Below, in pieces: positions 12,005-22,512 of a stretch of 64,000 nt of DNA (the stretch's first letter is position 1; each line of letters starts with the position of its first letter). The notes under the pieces were generated by a model. The model did no database searches. It saw nothing but the letters and a program-made list of their open reading frames with translations, and was not told where the DNA came from. The position numbers and the translations under genes were made by a program. This DNA is from Calvatia gigantea (taxonomy: Eukaryota > Basidiomycota > Agaricomycetes > Agaricales > Lycoperdaceae): positions 868,001-932,000 of the forward strand of contig JACAAK010000001.1 in NCBI GenBank assembly GCA_025093985.1, given 5' to 3'.

Positions 12005-12714
12005 AGATATTTTTTGAGCTTCAATCTACGCACCAGCCGGGATTATAATAGCAGGCTTATCGGCAATTAGACAACTATATTACTATACCTCTACGTACAG
12101 TCGTTCGTTCACCTTCGACGCAGGCACTTATTAATGACCATGGACTCATTCATAGACACAACATAGATTGATATGACGGCTAGATAGAGTTCATCACATC
12201 GGCGAATTAACCAGCACCGAGCAATCCAAGACGTAAGGACCATTGACTACAACACCAACGGTACAAGTAAAAGTACAACTGTGAATAACACGAGGGAGTG
12301 ACTGCCAGAGCTTATACAAAGGAGAACATGCAAGAAAACAAATAAATAGGCGAAAAGAAAAGAAAGAAAAGGGTAAACTTCTGATCGGCACAAATCTTGA
12401 GATCTTGAATGGGATCGTACTCGCAGCAACGGGTGTTCCCTGATAGTAGGGACACCCGACGTCGTGACTACCACCCCATGAAAGGTGACACGAAAAATGT
12501 CGAGTAGCTGGAGCAAAGAGATATGAACATTAGCGTCGGCATAAAAAAAGGAAACAAAAGGAAACAGAATAAAACGGAGGGATAGTACTCACGAGTTTAT
12601 CCTTTTCTTTCTTTTCTTTCCTTTTTTTTGTTTTTTTGTTTGTTTTTTTGGGTCCCAGACGGGCGGACGGATCGAAGCACGAGTCAGAAGAAGTGGTGAT
12701 GAGGAAGGGGCTAT
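12005..12714. other. Convergent spacer with low-complexity tracts
   Basis: Between PAQR (+) and the small 12.7-kb gene (-). It contains a purine-rich run at about 12350-12375 and a T-rich tract at about 12600-12650 (ctttct and ttttttt runs). The apparent open frames come from these tracts, and no gene is supported. Confidence 0.55.
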
Positions 12715-13218
12715 TCAATGGTTCTTGCGAGAGGGGGCACGGCGCTCAGCCACGACCATCCCAAATCCAGCCAGGACCTTCCCAAAGCCTTGAGCAAAGC
12801 CACCAACCGCAATAAGAGTGGCCTCGGCAACGAACATGACCGAATTGGCCATCTGTTGGATCCCTTCGTGGACCTGTTCACCAGAAGAAGGAACTCCACC
12901 GCTGATACGGCTATCTGCGCAGTGGCAGAATTGCCGATTGTTCATGCTGCGGAGGGTCAAGTATATTGAGATGGGATATCACAAATGGAATGGTGCACTT
13001 GCCACTTACTTGGACAAGGTCCGAGGAAAACTGGGTCCATGACTCGAAGCTCCAGTAAGGGGATCAAACCCATTGATTTCGGTATACGGAGGAGGGTCAT
13101 CTGGGGACTTGTACGGTGCATCATCGCCGTCCATGTCGACCGTCGGGACTATGGACAAGTGTTGACCACTGTGTGGCGGTTCGAGCCCGTCACCATTTAT
13201 CACAGGGTCTATGATCAT
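12715..13218 (-). CDS. Small PPxY protein with Gly-rich hydrophobic segment, first of three neighbouring genes
   Basis: Not a family I can name. The ATG at 13218 gives an acidic, Pro-rich N-terminus carrying DDPPPYTEI, a PPxY motif of the kind bound by Nedd4/Rsp5 WW domains. One intron (gtaagtgg...ctccgcag, about 13007-12948) joins it to NMNNRQFCHCADSRISGG and then a hydrophobic segment with regularly spaced glycines (VGGFAQGFGKVLAGFG), ending RRAPSRKNH. The spliced protein is about 150 residues. The disordered N-terminus plus Gly-spaced hydrophobic tail matches the layout of the next two genes leftward on the same strand, suggesting distant paralogy, though similarity is weak outside the hydrophobic part. 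Confidence 0.6.
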
Positions 13219-13810
13219 TTCGAGTAAAAAAAGAAACAGCAAGATGTGATTGGAATTTGGAGGCAGGTATGGCAAGCTCGAAGGGCCTCAGAGTAACGGT
13301 ACGAGTCGGGGGAGTAGGTGTATAGAGGCCTGGCGAGCTTGAGATGGAGGACCGCCCGAAGGCATGTCCATCGATTATATCAGTCTAGACATGCGTGTGG
13401 AAGCCTCGTGTGAAGAGTCTCCGGCATTCCAAATACTTCCACTTCGAATAAGCGCCGAGTTCCGTTTGTGGGGAGGAATTTGTCAGGGAATACCGTTTGC
13501 GAAGGTCTTGTCCAGGCGGATGTGTGTAATGTCCCTCTGGTTGGCTTCGAAGGTGGACTGTATGGTGTCATGGCGTTTGTTACGCGCTGAAAAAAATCCT
13601 CTCACAACGAGTTGAGTGGGTCAACCATTGGCTATGACATCAGACGCAGAAATCTCAAAGCTTCAATGTCACGACGAACTGCTACAGTCTCGACGAAGAA
13701 CACTATATAGTACAGAGCAAGGAAAGGAGTCCACAAGCATAAGCAGAAGAACCCCTACCACGAGCGTAAGAGCGCACTCAAGACAAGTGTCAATTTTCTC
13801 ACCAATTTCT

Positions 13811-14399
13811 TCATCGGCCTGATCCAGGCGACGATCCGACAGAGGGTCCTTTTTTCGATTTCGATTTACTTGCATATTTCAACTTCCCCGCCAAACCCCC
13901 AAGGCCTTTCAATATTGATCCAACACCACTTAAAATCCCACCGACTGCCTGTAAAACGGCACCGACGAGGACGAATGGTGTCGTCAACAATATCAAGAAT
14001 CCTTTCCCAATATTCCTCGAGGATCCCGTCCCGATCGTCTGGGCTCGCATTCCTGAATGCTCCCGCCCTCTCTTGCCAATAATCCTTCACCTTCGGATCT
14101 GGATGGCTACTTGCAGCCTGTTCCATGGCCTGAGCAACCTGCTCAACTTCCTCATCTGGTACCGCGCCCTGCCTCGCCCGGTACTCTCTGTATGTCTCTA
14201 TCCGATATTCGAGGTTTCTTAATGAGTCGTGCCACTCAAGCTCTTGTCGTGCTTCAGCTTCGGGGGCACTAGATGATGCTGCGGGGGTTCCAGATGATGC
14301 TGTGAGGGCTCGAGGTGCACTGTCTGATGTAGTGGTAAGTGTAGAGGAAGAATTGTTTTCTGGTGCTGGCTCAGGCGGTGGAAGGGCGAGGGTAACCAT
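13811..14399 (-). CDS. Small protein with C-terminal TTPF/Gly-zipper hydrophobic tail; +1 frame break
   Basis: Unknown function. From the ATG at 14399 (MVTLALPPPEPAPEN) there is a Ser/Thr/Ala-rich stretch, then a charged helical region (QELEWHDSLRNLEYRIETYREY; EEVEQVAQAMEQAASSH). The hydrophobic tail, FLILLTTPFVLVGAVLQAVGG followed by more Gly-x3-Gly steps and a Lys-rich end, is in the +1 frame. The break lies at about 14001-14015 ('ttgggaaagg' on the minus strand). The neighbouring gene has the equivalent junction in one frame (DLLKQIGQACLVLATTPFML), which supports a one-base insertion here rather than a different gene. No GT-AG intron fits. If the break is real, the protein loses its tail and the gene is a pseudogene. 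Confidence 0.55.
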
Positions 14400-14564
14400 T
14401 CTGGGCGGTCTCAAGATGTACGAAGGGGCTCGTTTTCGACTTGGAGCTCTTTAAAGATACCGAGGTGCTGCGGGAAAACACATGTCAACATGGTCATCAC
14501 CCCGACAGAAGACGTCCTTCCTGGAATAGCAGGTCTATGACACCTTAAGCTTTGAGCTTAAGTC

Positions 14565-15387
14565 TTAGGGTTTTAATGAAGCAGTGCAACTCGATTTCAC
14601 AGTCTCTGGTAAATATCTGGGGCGAACTGATGCACACGAATCTTTCAAATCAGATCTGGATGGCACCTGCACCACTGTGTCATTTTCTCTTCGTTTTACA
14701 TCGTCGAGATGAGGCGACATACCAGCCTGCATCAGATGGTTTTGGTTATCCCTCTTCTTCTTCTTCGGCCCGTACGTCAACTTCTTCGACAACTTGCCTA
14801 GGCTCGTAAATACCATGCCAAGGCTCCTCAAAAGCGCCCCAGTCATCTTGAATACTCCATGGAGCAACATGAAAGGCGTGGTCGCGAGTACCAGACACGC
14901 CTGTCCGATCTGCTTCAGAAGATCAAAGAAACCCTCGTTGTCGTCAGATAACCCAAGCTCCTCCCTGACCCGCTCCCAGCTGGTTCCTCTTTCCTCCTGA
15001 CCCATACCCAGCTGGGTCCTGATGTGTTCCCACTCGACCTGTCGAGTCTCGGGAGGGACTTCTATCCTCAATGGGGCGGGAGCTTCTCTGCCCGCAGGGG
15101 AGGTCACCGCACTACGGACATCATTTCCTTCAATACGAGCTTCTGGACGAGCTTCCTCTTGGATGTTCTGACCTTCCACTTTTGGACTGGATGGTTCCTC
15201 GATGATAGTGTCGACAGAAGCTCGTGGCGGAAGTTCTGTTTCCGCCTGCCAGTGAGCGGACATTCTGAATTGGCCTGGCGAAGTGGATGGGCGTTTTCCT
15301 TGCCACTCTTTCGGTATTTGGCGGTTTATATGTTCTCCAGCCTGGCACACGTGAAGAGCTCCTCTTCTTGACAGATATTCGTGGCAT
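14565..15387 (-). CDS. Small protein with TTPF/Gly-zipper hydrophobic segment, third of three neighbouring genes
   Basis: Unknown function. The central part is open in one frame: an acidic Glu/Pro-rich region, WEHIRTQLGMG and WERVREELGLSDD helices, then IGQACLVLATTPFMLLHGVF, a further hydrophobic stretch with small residues, and a Lys-rich YGPKKKKRDNQN. It is clearly related to the 13.8-kb gene around TTPF and K-L-x-Y. The start is uncertain. The ATG at 15387 (MPRISVKKRSSS) joins through a possible 76-nt intron to QFRMSAHWQAE; otherwise translation begins at that internal Met. Near the end a good intron (gtatgtcgcc...gtgcag) would place the stop at 14650; without splicing it runs to 14565. 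Confidence 0.6.
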
Positions 15388-17578
15388 TTGCGCAGCTTCC
15401 CGCAGTCTCTTTACATCTTACTTCTAAAGATCAGATGCGTGTACTTGTGTAACGCCATCCGCTACCCAATGGACCGTCAAGTTTACAATCAACCGCGGAA
15501 ATAGCGGGCCGAGTGCTCACCTCCCAACATGAACATCGCATCCTGCCGATCCCAACATGCTATTGCGTATTTTCGTTTTCAATACGTCTGTTCACTTTAT
15601 AACGCGGCATGTTACGCCCGTGTGAGAAGGGCGTACGCTGCCCAAAACTTTGGTTCTCCTTGGATGATCGCGAAGGAAGTGTGCTGCGGAATCATTTTCA
15701 AAATTATTCAGGTCCAGATAGTAACAATAAAACCGCAGGTCCACCGCATGTCCTACTCTGGATATCGGGGGGTAGTATACATCCGATACAGTGCCCGGTG
15801 CCATTGGCTTACGGGGAGGGGTCTCTGGAGCGATCTCGGGAAGTTACAGGCCAACTTTCAAAGAAGGTATTGGTATCCTGGGGGTCTCAAAACCTTTATC
15901 TTCATTCAGATATACCCAGATATACCCGCAGTACCATCTTTGAGGCAGCGCTATCTTGAGCTACATCCCGATTGAGCCACCGAACCAAGCCTGCACGTTA
16001 CATATAAGTTGAAAATATCATCTATTGACTACAAGTCCTGTTAAGTCACAATCCTCAAATTGGTACGAATCTAGTATCTTATACCACCAATCCTCAAATT
16101 GATAAGGTTAAATAAAACCTATCGTTTGTGCAGCAGGCTTTACATCTCCTCTCTTCCTCGGCTTATAAGACGACACCCTTTACAGGTTTTCCGGACCTTT
16201 AAAAGTCTTCCCAAGCCCCCAACAAATGTGACTGGTTGACTCCCTACCTTGAACGCACCACATGGGTACCAAGAGCATCAACGGCGTCGCCAAAACACCA
16301 AGCGAAGCCTAAGCAACCCGCATTGACAGGTCCCGACCTTTCCTCATTCCCGAACACGAGTCCCTGGGTTGGGCTCGACCGCTGTGACTCTCGGCCGGTG
16401 TACTGACTCCGACGTTGTAGTGATTGTTCAATGGATCGTTAGGTGGCGCGCGATGGCTCCAGGTACTACTTCACCCTGTTCAATGAGATTGTGATTCCAC
16501 CTTTAGCAGGGTGCTGGGTAGTCGTGGATTATCAAAAGTTGTCCAGGCGGAGGTGAGTTTTAGCGAGATCAGTTTTAATCAATGTTGACAACTTTGATAA
16601 ATGATCTTCCTGTTTGAATAATTCCGCATCGTTGCACGCTCTATGTTTGGCGGTGACGAAAATGTAGGAACCCAATGAAATCTCCCTTACGAACTGCGCA
16701 GTGCGCAGACTAAGGCTGGCAGCTTATTACGTCTCGTGTGTGGGGTTGCATCATCTGCGTGTCAATGATTCTCCTCCCAGCCACTGATCGCAGGAATGCC
16801 GATCCCAACTGGATTGCAATACAAAAGCTCCTGGCCTTTTCATTACCGCTTAGTACTCGCTTAATTCAGGAGTTTTATTGTCCCTGATGGCCCACTAGTC
16901 TGCCGTTGAAATGGTAGGTGAAGGGCGTACTCATGAGTTCAAAGCATGAACGTTGTTGGATCTATTTTTAGAGCCTGACTTTGAGTTTCGGAGAATAGCT
17001 GGGAAATCTGCTGTGCCTCGCGAGGTCGAAAATCTTGGAATTCTTTATTTCACTGTCGCCGGCCCAAGGTTGTTGGTTGTAGAAGTGTACCGCAAAAGCG
17101 CTAACTTAAGTGGCTCATTATCTCAGTATTTGAACTCAGGACTCACGATGTCTGTATGTCAGCAGTCAGTGCAGTGGCAATTATGACGTTTCCACTATCC
17201 CCGTACGAACCTACGTCGGGCAAGTAAAGGGAAAGGAGCAACGGCCAGCGGGTCTGGTCATCATTGACGGGCGTTTGAAGTCAGGGCCAGCGAGGGAGAA
17301 GGCAGACATGATTTATTGTACCCAATACCGAATGCAAAAATGGAGAGTTAATCCGACGTGTCGCGAGACCGTCCAGGGTAAGCACTCTACAAGTACAAAA
17401 GGCGAAAGTCAGAGACGTGAATGAACCCATCTTGTGAAGCAGGTACGTCAGCGTCGCGTAGTCGTGCACCTCTGTGCGACAGGGTGTAGACACAAGTTAT
17501 CAAAGTACAGGAAAGGATGGAAGAAATAGAGTGCATAGACCACACTTAGCCGGATTTTGTTGACTCTGAAATGTTTAA
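15388..17578. other. Gene-poor 2.2-kb region
   Basis: No convincing gene. Overlapping short frames at 15529-15975 carry an isolated PLAYGEG that recalls HET-domain proteins, but nothing around it supports that. A 12-nt direct repeat 'atcctcaaattg' recurs around 16048 and 16090. A frame at 17281-17493 (minus) has no motif. It could hide relics of older elements that I cannot recognise by eye. Confidence 0.4.
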
Positions 17579-19037
17579 CTATTGGCATTGGTTATCCGGG
17601 ATATCCCAGAGGCCATAAACGCCAATGTCCGGCTAAGGGAAAGGGGTCAATAGATCGAGCGATGAAGCGCGATAGGACATAACACGTACCCAGTATTTAC
17701 ATTCAGTTGGAAAATTGTAGGTCATGCCAAACATGGTGTGCGGAGTTGTGCTACATATTTCCGCCCAGTTTATTTTAAACTCGTTTGGCTCAAGGTAACC
17801 TTCAAGGTGCGCTTCATATCGCTAGAGTCGGTTATGTGAGGACCAAAGTTGTATCCAATTCTTGAATACTTACATGGATGCCCGACCCGCGGGAAGTGCA
17901 ACCCTTACAGTTCCGGCTTGTCAGTCCTGGTACACCTCGTATGAGAACGAGGTTTTACGTACATGGTCCTTGATGTCCCTCCACCATGGTTTACAAGCAG
18001 GCTCCTGGAAGTCAATCACCCAGATACCGGCCATTTGGCCTTGCTAAATCGTTGGTCAACAGCCAGTCCAGTAAAAGAAAGAGACATGGAAGTACTCACA
18101 TCATTATATTGACACTGGGTAGGAAGTAGATCCTTCCGGTGGATTCGGATGGGGGTCTCTGTGCAAGCAGTGTGTTGATCCCAGTCTAGCGGCACATTTT
18201 CTAAGCGGGCCCTGGTAGCGGGCGGTCCCATAACTGACGCATTCCTCATCCCTCTGGAGTGGTCCCCATTGGATTGACCTCCGCTGGCGTTCTCTCTCTT
18301 CGCTCTCTCCCTTTTTACGTTCTTCTTGCCATCAGGTGTCGTTCCTTGTCCCACTCCTCTCGTTGTTCCTCCCATCGACGTCGCTCCTTGTCCTGTTCCT
18401 GTTGTTCTTCCTCCCACCTGTGCCGCTCCTCAACCCATTCCCATCGTTGTTCTTCCCATCGGCGCGCCTCATCATGCCATTCCTGCTGCTGCTTCTCCCA
18501 TTGACAACGCTTGCCATCCCATTCCTCTTGTTCTCCTTCCCACCTTTGACGCTCTAGCTCTACTTCTCGGCGAAATTCTCCGAGCTTGTCGTTTTCCAGT
18601 ACCCATTCCCGCTGTACTGTATCTCTTTCACGAAGGACCTTGGTAATTTCCTGATGGTGGGTGGAAGCTTCAAGTTCCCATTCCTTACGAATCCTGTCGC
18701 GTTCCTGTGGATCGAAAATCCCATTCGCCGGATCGTTGGCGTAGATGTACCCATACTCTAAGCCAACGATCAGTACGAGGAGGGCAATCACAATTGCAAA
18801 TCCAGCTATGAAGAATTTGTAGGTCGCAGGTGATATGACAAAAAGTGGCCTTGCTTGTTGAGAGTTTCGGTCACCACCGAGCAAAGGTTGGTTCTCTTCG
18901 TCTTGCTGGTCGGATCCCTCCTCACCTCCCGGAAGACGACCTGTTGTAGGCTGTCGTCTTTCGCCGGAGGCAGAGACTATAGTACGATAGTTTGGTGGAT
19001 ATGCCACAAGCCTTCCGTCGTCTTGAGGAAGAGTCAT
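17579..19037 (-). CDS. Paralogue A: PPxY/dileucine single-pass membrane protein with Trp-heptad stalk and Cys/Trp-rich domain; two frame breaks
   Basis: A family I know only as recurrent, unnamed proteins in Agaricomycetes. From the ATG at 19037: a cytosolic tail with PPNYRTI (PPxY) and EENQPLL (acidic dileucine type), one TM (FIAGFAIVIALLVLIVG), a helical stalk with Trp every seventh residue (about ten heptads), then the conserved domain IQWGPLQRDEECVSYGTARYQ ... DWDQHTACTETPIRIHRKD ... GIWVIDFQEPACKPWWRDIKD ... GCTSRGSGIHRYEAHLEGYLE ... EICSTTPHTMFG ... GVYGLWDIPDNQC, stop 17581-17579. Four introns sit at the same sites as in B and C. Two +1 breaks: 18328-18338 (extra base in the stalk) and 18205-18217, where 'ccagggccc' replaces the 'ccaggccc' of B. 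It is either an assembly error in an intact gene or a very young pseudogene. It may occupy the endosome/vacuole with a lumenal C-terminus (inference). Confidence 0.75.
18280..18600 (-). repeat. 21-nt coding repeat: Trp heptads
   Basis: In the stalk of paralogue A, Trp recurs with a period of seven: RWEGEQEEW, W-DGKRCQ-W, W-EKQQQE-W, W-HDEARR-W and so on, filled with Glu, Gln, Arg and Lys. The equivalent stalk in B has three such Trp and C has almost no stalk, so unit number differs between paralogues. Confidence 0.8.
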
Positions 19038-19988
19038 CCCGGGAGAGCTCTCAGTACCACCGGAAAGAGGGGCAGAAAGTGAACGAGGTAAAAGATCCCG
19101 GAGTATTTGGGAGTGGCGTGGAGGACGGCTGGGTGCCCCTCTGTCAAGTAAGAACCGTGAGATGGGGCACAAGACATCCCGAGTCAATCAGACGCTGGTG
19201 TTCAAACTGCTGCCGCTGCCGTAACTTCCAGCGTTGTCACACTGATTTATCCACTGTATTTTGTTAGAGATTGCACATTGCCCTGCGTCTGTGGTTGCTG
19301 CCTGATACGATTCCCACTAGTAAGGATAATCGGCTCAGGAACCCATCTTGAACTTTTTCGAAATAACCAACTGGTGTCCTTGGATATCGTTCGTTTCAAT
19401 ACGTTGACGGGAGCGGTGCACATATGAGCGGTGCTGCTGTATATGGTCCAAAACACCAATGGTGGGAGAACGTTATCCTTCAACGCAAACATGTGAGATA
19501 CGAAAATAGCAAGCCACTGAACAGAGTAGGCTAACTTTAAACTCAGGCAATAATAAAACCGGTCCCTGTCTTAACAATCTACCGCACTGACCTGACCGTT
19601 GTTATAAATACAAGTGATAAATTGATTTCGGAAACTACCAGAATGGCTAGGGCACCCACCTCGAGCTCGGCATTTGTGATGAACGTATGCGAGGTTATCT
19701 ACCTGTAATAAAAGTGGGTGCAGGTACTTAGCATTCGCGATCTCTGACCGTTTTTTAATTCATCACCGGGTAGGGTGATAACATCATCATCATTGCTACA
19801 ACCAGGACACAATATTGCCAAAAAAGTGGACGGGTACAGCTCATTGCTTCATACATCTCCCTATATGTGGTGGAAACACTGGACAGACAAATATCAAAGT
19901 GGGGAAGAGAAGAGAAAGAAAAGAAGAGCACAGAGCACAGGGAGTGGGCAAGAAGAGAATTATTGAGATCGCATGGTAAAAGGTCGAA
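19038..19988. other. Spacer between paralogues A and B
   Basis: This is the 5' flank of A and the 3' flank of B. A stretch at about 19470-19555 (tgagatacgaaaatagcaa ... ctaactttaaac) resembles 22220-22310, upstream of B, which suggests that part of the flank was duplicated with the gene. No separate gene seen. Confidence 0.45.
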
Positions 19989-21236
19989 TTAACGGCACCG
20001 ATCATCATGAATATCCCAGAAGCCATAAACACCAATTTCTGGCTAATGGAAGGACTCAGCATATCGAGCGTCGCTGGCGGGGAAATTGAAATGCATACCC
20101 AGTATTTACATTCAGTGGGTGAGTTATGGGTGCGGCCGAACATCGTGTGTGGGGTCGTGTTACACATTTCCGCCCAATTTGCCTTGTATTCATTGGGCTC
20201 AAGATAACCTTCGAGATGTGCCTCGTAGCGCTACAGATGTGAATTCATGAGGGCGGGACCTATATGTAAGTCTTGGATACTTACATGGATGCCCGACCTG
20301 CGAGAGGTACAACCCTTGAGGTTACCACCGGTGAGCCTCAGTTTTCGGGAGGTAAAAGTGGATTTTACGTACGTGGTCCTTGACGTCCCTCCACCAGGGC
20401 TTACAGGCGGGCTCTTCAAAATCAATGACCCAGATACCAACAACCTGACCCTCCTAGGTACTCGATCAATGACTGATGAGCCAAGGAAGAGACAAACTCA
20501 CGGTATTAAATTGGCATTGAGTAGGAAGTAGGTCCTTCTGATGAATTCGAACAGGTGTCTCTGTGCAAGCGGTGTACTGGTCCCAGCCCGGCGGGACATA
20601 TTGCAAGTGGGCCTGGTAACGGGCAGTACCATAGCTGACGCATTCTTGGTCCTTCTGTAATGGTCCCCATTGGATCAGTCTGCGCTCGCGTTCTCTCTCT
20701 TCCTGCTCGTGTCTTTTCTGTTCTTCCCGCCATTGGCGGCGCTCCTTGTCCCACTGCTGTCGTTGTTGCTCCCACCGTTGATACTCCAGCTCTACGTCTC
20801 GACGGAATTCCATGAGGTTGTCACGTTCAACTACCCATTCGCGCTGCACCGTGTCCTTCTCACGGAGGAGCTTGGTTATCTCTTGACGACGGGTAGAAGT
20901 TTCGAGGTCCCATTCCTTACGGATCCTATTACGTTCAGCTGGGTCGCAAATCCTACCCGTCGGATCGTAGGCATAGGTATATCCACATCCCCAGCCAACG
21001 ATCAGCGGGAGGAGGATAATCGCGAGGCCGAGCGCTAGTGCTTTGGGGCTCACGGGTAAAGGGCTGGAGTCCAATTTTACTGGTGAAAAACGTCCAGCAC
21101 CGAGCAGAGGTTGGTTCTCTTCGGCTTGGGAATGAACTGGTCCTGCTCTATGGTGAGATGACCTTTCGTTGGGAGATATGGTATAATAGTCCGGCGGGTG
21201 TTCTACGATACCTGTATAACCTTGTGTCGATGCCAT
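19989..21236 (-). CDS. Paralogue B: PPxY/dileucine single-pass membrane protein with Cys/Trp-rich domain
   Basis: Apparently intact and the best reference copy of the family. The ATG at 21236 (MASTQGYTG) gives a tail with PPDYYTI and EENQPLL, a TM (ALGLAIILLPLIVGWGCGYTY), and a helical stalk ending in a Glu/Arg run with three Trp heptads. The conserved domain starts at IQWGPLQKDQECVSYGTARYQ. Introns follow QCQFNT, WWRDVKDH, RSGIH and TECKYW, each about 50-60 nt. Later blocks are VVGIWVIDFEEPACKPWW, GCTSRRSGIH, MCNTTPHTMFG and GVYGFWDIHDDRC, with TAA at 19991-19989. Cysteines at conserved places suggest an oxidising lumenal or extracellular location. PPxY (Rsp5-type WW ligand) plus [DE]xxxLL is a combination seen in endosome/vacuole-sorted fungal proteins; sorting here is inference. 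Confidence 0.8.
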
Positions 21237-21469
21237 GAGCGGCGTAAGAAAACCGGTCGAGTAGAAGACGTTGGGGGGGCTTTGGGACAGCTGTGACCAA
21301 TGCCTGCTCTTAAAGATGCGTGGTGGAAGCAACCGCTTCTGCCGTAATACCCAACGTCACCCTGAGTTGTAAGATATTCCTCGGGAATTTCACACCGAGC
21401 CCTATCATTGACTAAGGACTCATGAATTTGGTGAGGGATTAGAAACTGGTCCAGCCTTTATACACGTTT

Positions 21470-21491
21470 CGTTACCAATGAACGTAAACGA
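21470..21491. repeat. 22-nt direct repeat, copy 1
   Basis: 'cgttaccaatgaacgtaaac' plus two more bases is repeated exactly at 22153-22174, 683 bp away. Chance identity over 22 bases at this spacing is unlikely. It may be a remnant of the tandem duplication that made the A/B/C family or the end of a degraded element. Confidence 0.8.
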
Positions 21492-22152
21492 TTTCCCGAC
21501 TCTGCGAAGCAAGAGGAGGGTTCTGTCGTGCCGAAACGTGCCTTTCCCACCCAAATATTGACCCTCTGACGTGAGCTGATTTGAGTAAGCAAAGAATATT
21601 CCAGAAGTTCTAGGCCTTCAAAGCTTCAGGTGGACGGGGAGAGACGGGCGGGTGGGCGTGCAGTATGTGTTCAAGTTTTTTCTTTCTCCCTACCTTTAAT
21701 CTTAACTCCTAATTGGCGCTGTGTCTGTCTCATCCCGTCGATCCTTTTTTCTTTTTTTTTTTGAATTGTATGAAACGTATATTTTGTTTAGGCCCCGTTA
21801 TGTTTGTAATAAGCAGCTGTGTTGTGCATGCGGGTTCTTGACTTAACAGATTGCCTGCCCGTAGCGCACCTCACTACATTGCCAGTTACTATTAAAATTA
21901 TTATGACCCATACTATGACCTTGAGCCCATTTGCGTACGTGACGAATCATGCAAGAGCCTTTGAGGGGTGGGGGATGGGCTGCTTCGACATGCTGGTTGG
22001 CGGCTCCTTTGGAGTGGGAGCAATTGTGTCTTGCAGCTCCTTTTATTTACTTTGGCCCTCCAAAGATAAGGTCATACTTAATAGACGCATTTTGGTTGTT
22101 TATGTTGTAAAATAAGAGTCGGGGATTGGCGCACTTGGCGCCGCTATGATAT

Positions 22153-22174
22153 CGTTACCAATGAACGTAAACGA
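22153..22174. repeat. 22-nt direct repeat, copy 2
   Basis: Identical to 21470-21491, same orientation. The sequence that follows (22207-22310) also resembles the A flank at 19446-19560. Confidence 0.8.
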
Positions 22175-22512
22175 GGGCAGTTGTACCAGAATCAGCCAGA
22201 AGTCCCGTTAGTGGTACATAGGTTGGGAGAATGGTCGTTTCGCCGCGATGTACGAGACACAAAAATAACAAATGGCTCACTAACCAATTAGCCAAGTTTT
22301 AAACCGCAGCAGAGCTAGTTTCCGTGTTCCCAATTTGCTTTCTTTCTCTCCGCTGATCCATTGACGGGACGTCGGGATTTTGAGAATCCCTCGATCAAAC
22401 CGTAGGACCCTGATGCCGAGGATGATCCCCCATCGTATGATATTGTGTAGGGGGGTAACTGCATGCTTAGTTTACCGAGACTCGATATTCGGGGTCACTG
22501 TCCAAAGTCAAG

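Larger units (their letters stand above)
21237..22512. other. Spacer with short repeats, no gene seen
   Basis: 1.3 kb between B and the ZNHIT3 gene. It contains a poly-T run at about 21746-21761 and a perfect 22-nt direct repeat (annotated separately). Short frames at 21819-22115 and 22380-22562 have no motifs. Confidence 0.5.

Noticed and set aside
12600..12655. T-rich tract as a terminator or centromere-like element
   Set aside because: A short low-complexity tract in a 3' spacer. Nothing else supports a special role.
15529..15975. HET-domain gene suggested by PLAYGEG
   Set aside because: Only one short phrase matches, overlapping frames compete, and neither the rest of the HET core nor introns are visible.
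18280..18325. A 40-nt purine-rich intron (gtaaaa...gcggag) in paralogue A as an alternative to a frameshift
   Set aside because: It is shorter than all other introns here, lacks a pyrimidine tract, and the sequence it would remove reads as the same Glu/Arg-rich stalk that B has in its exon.
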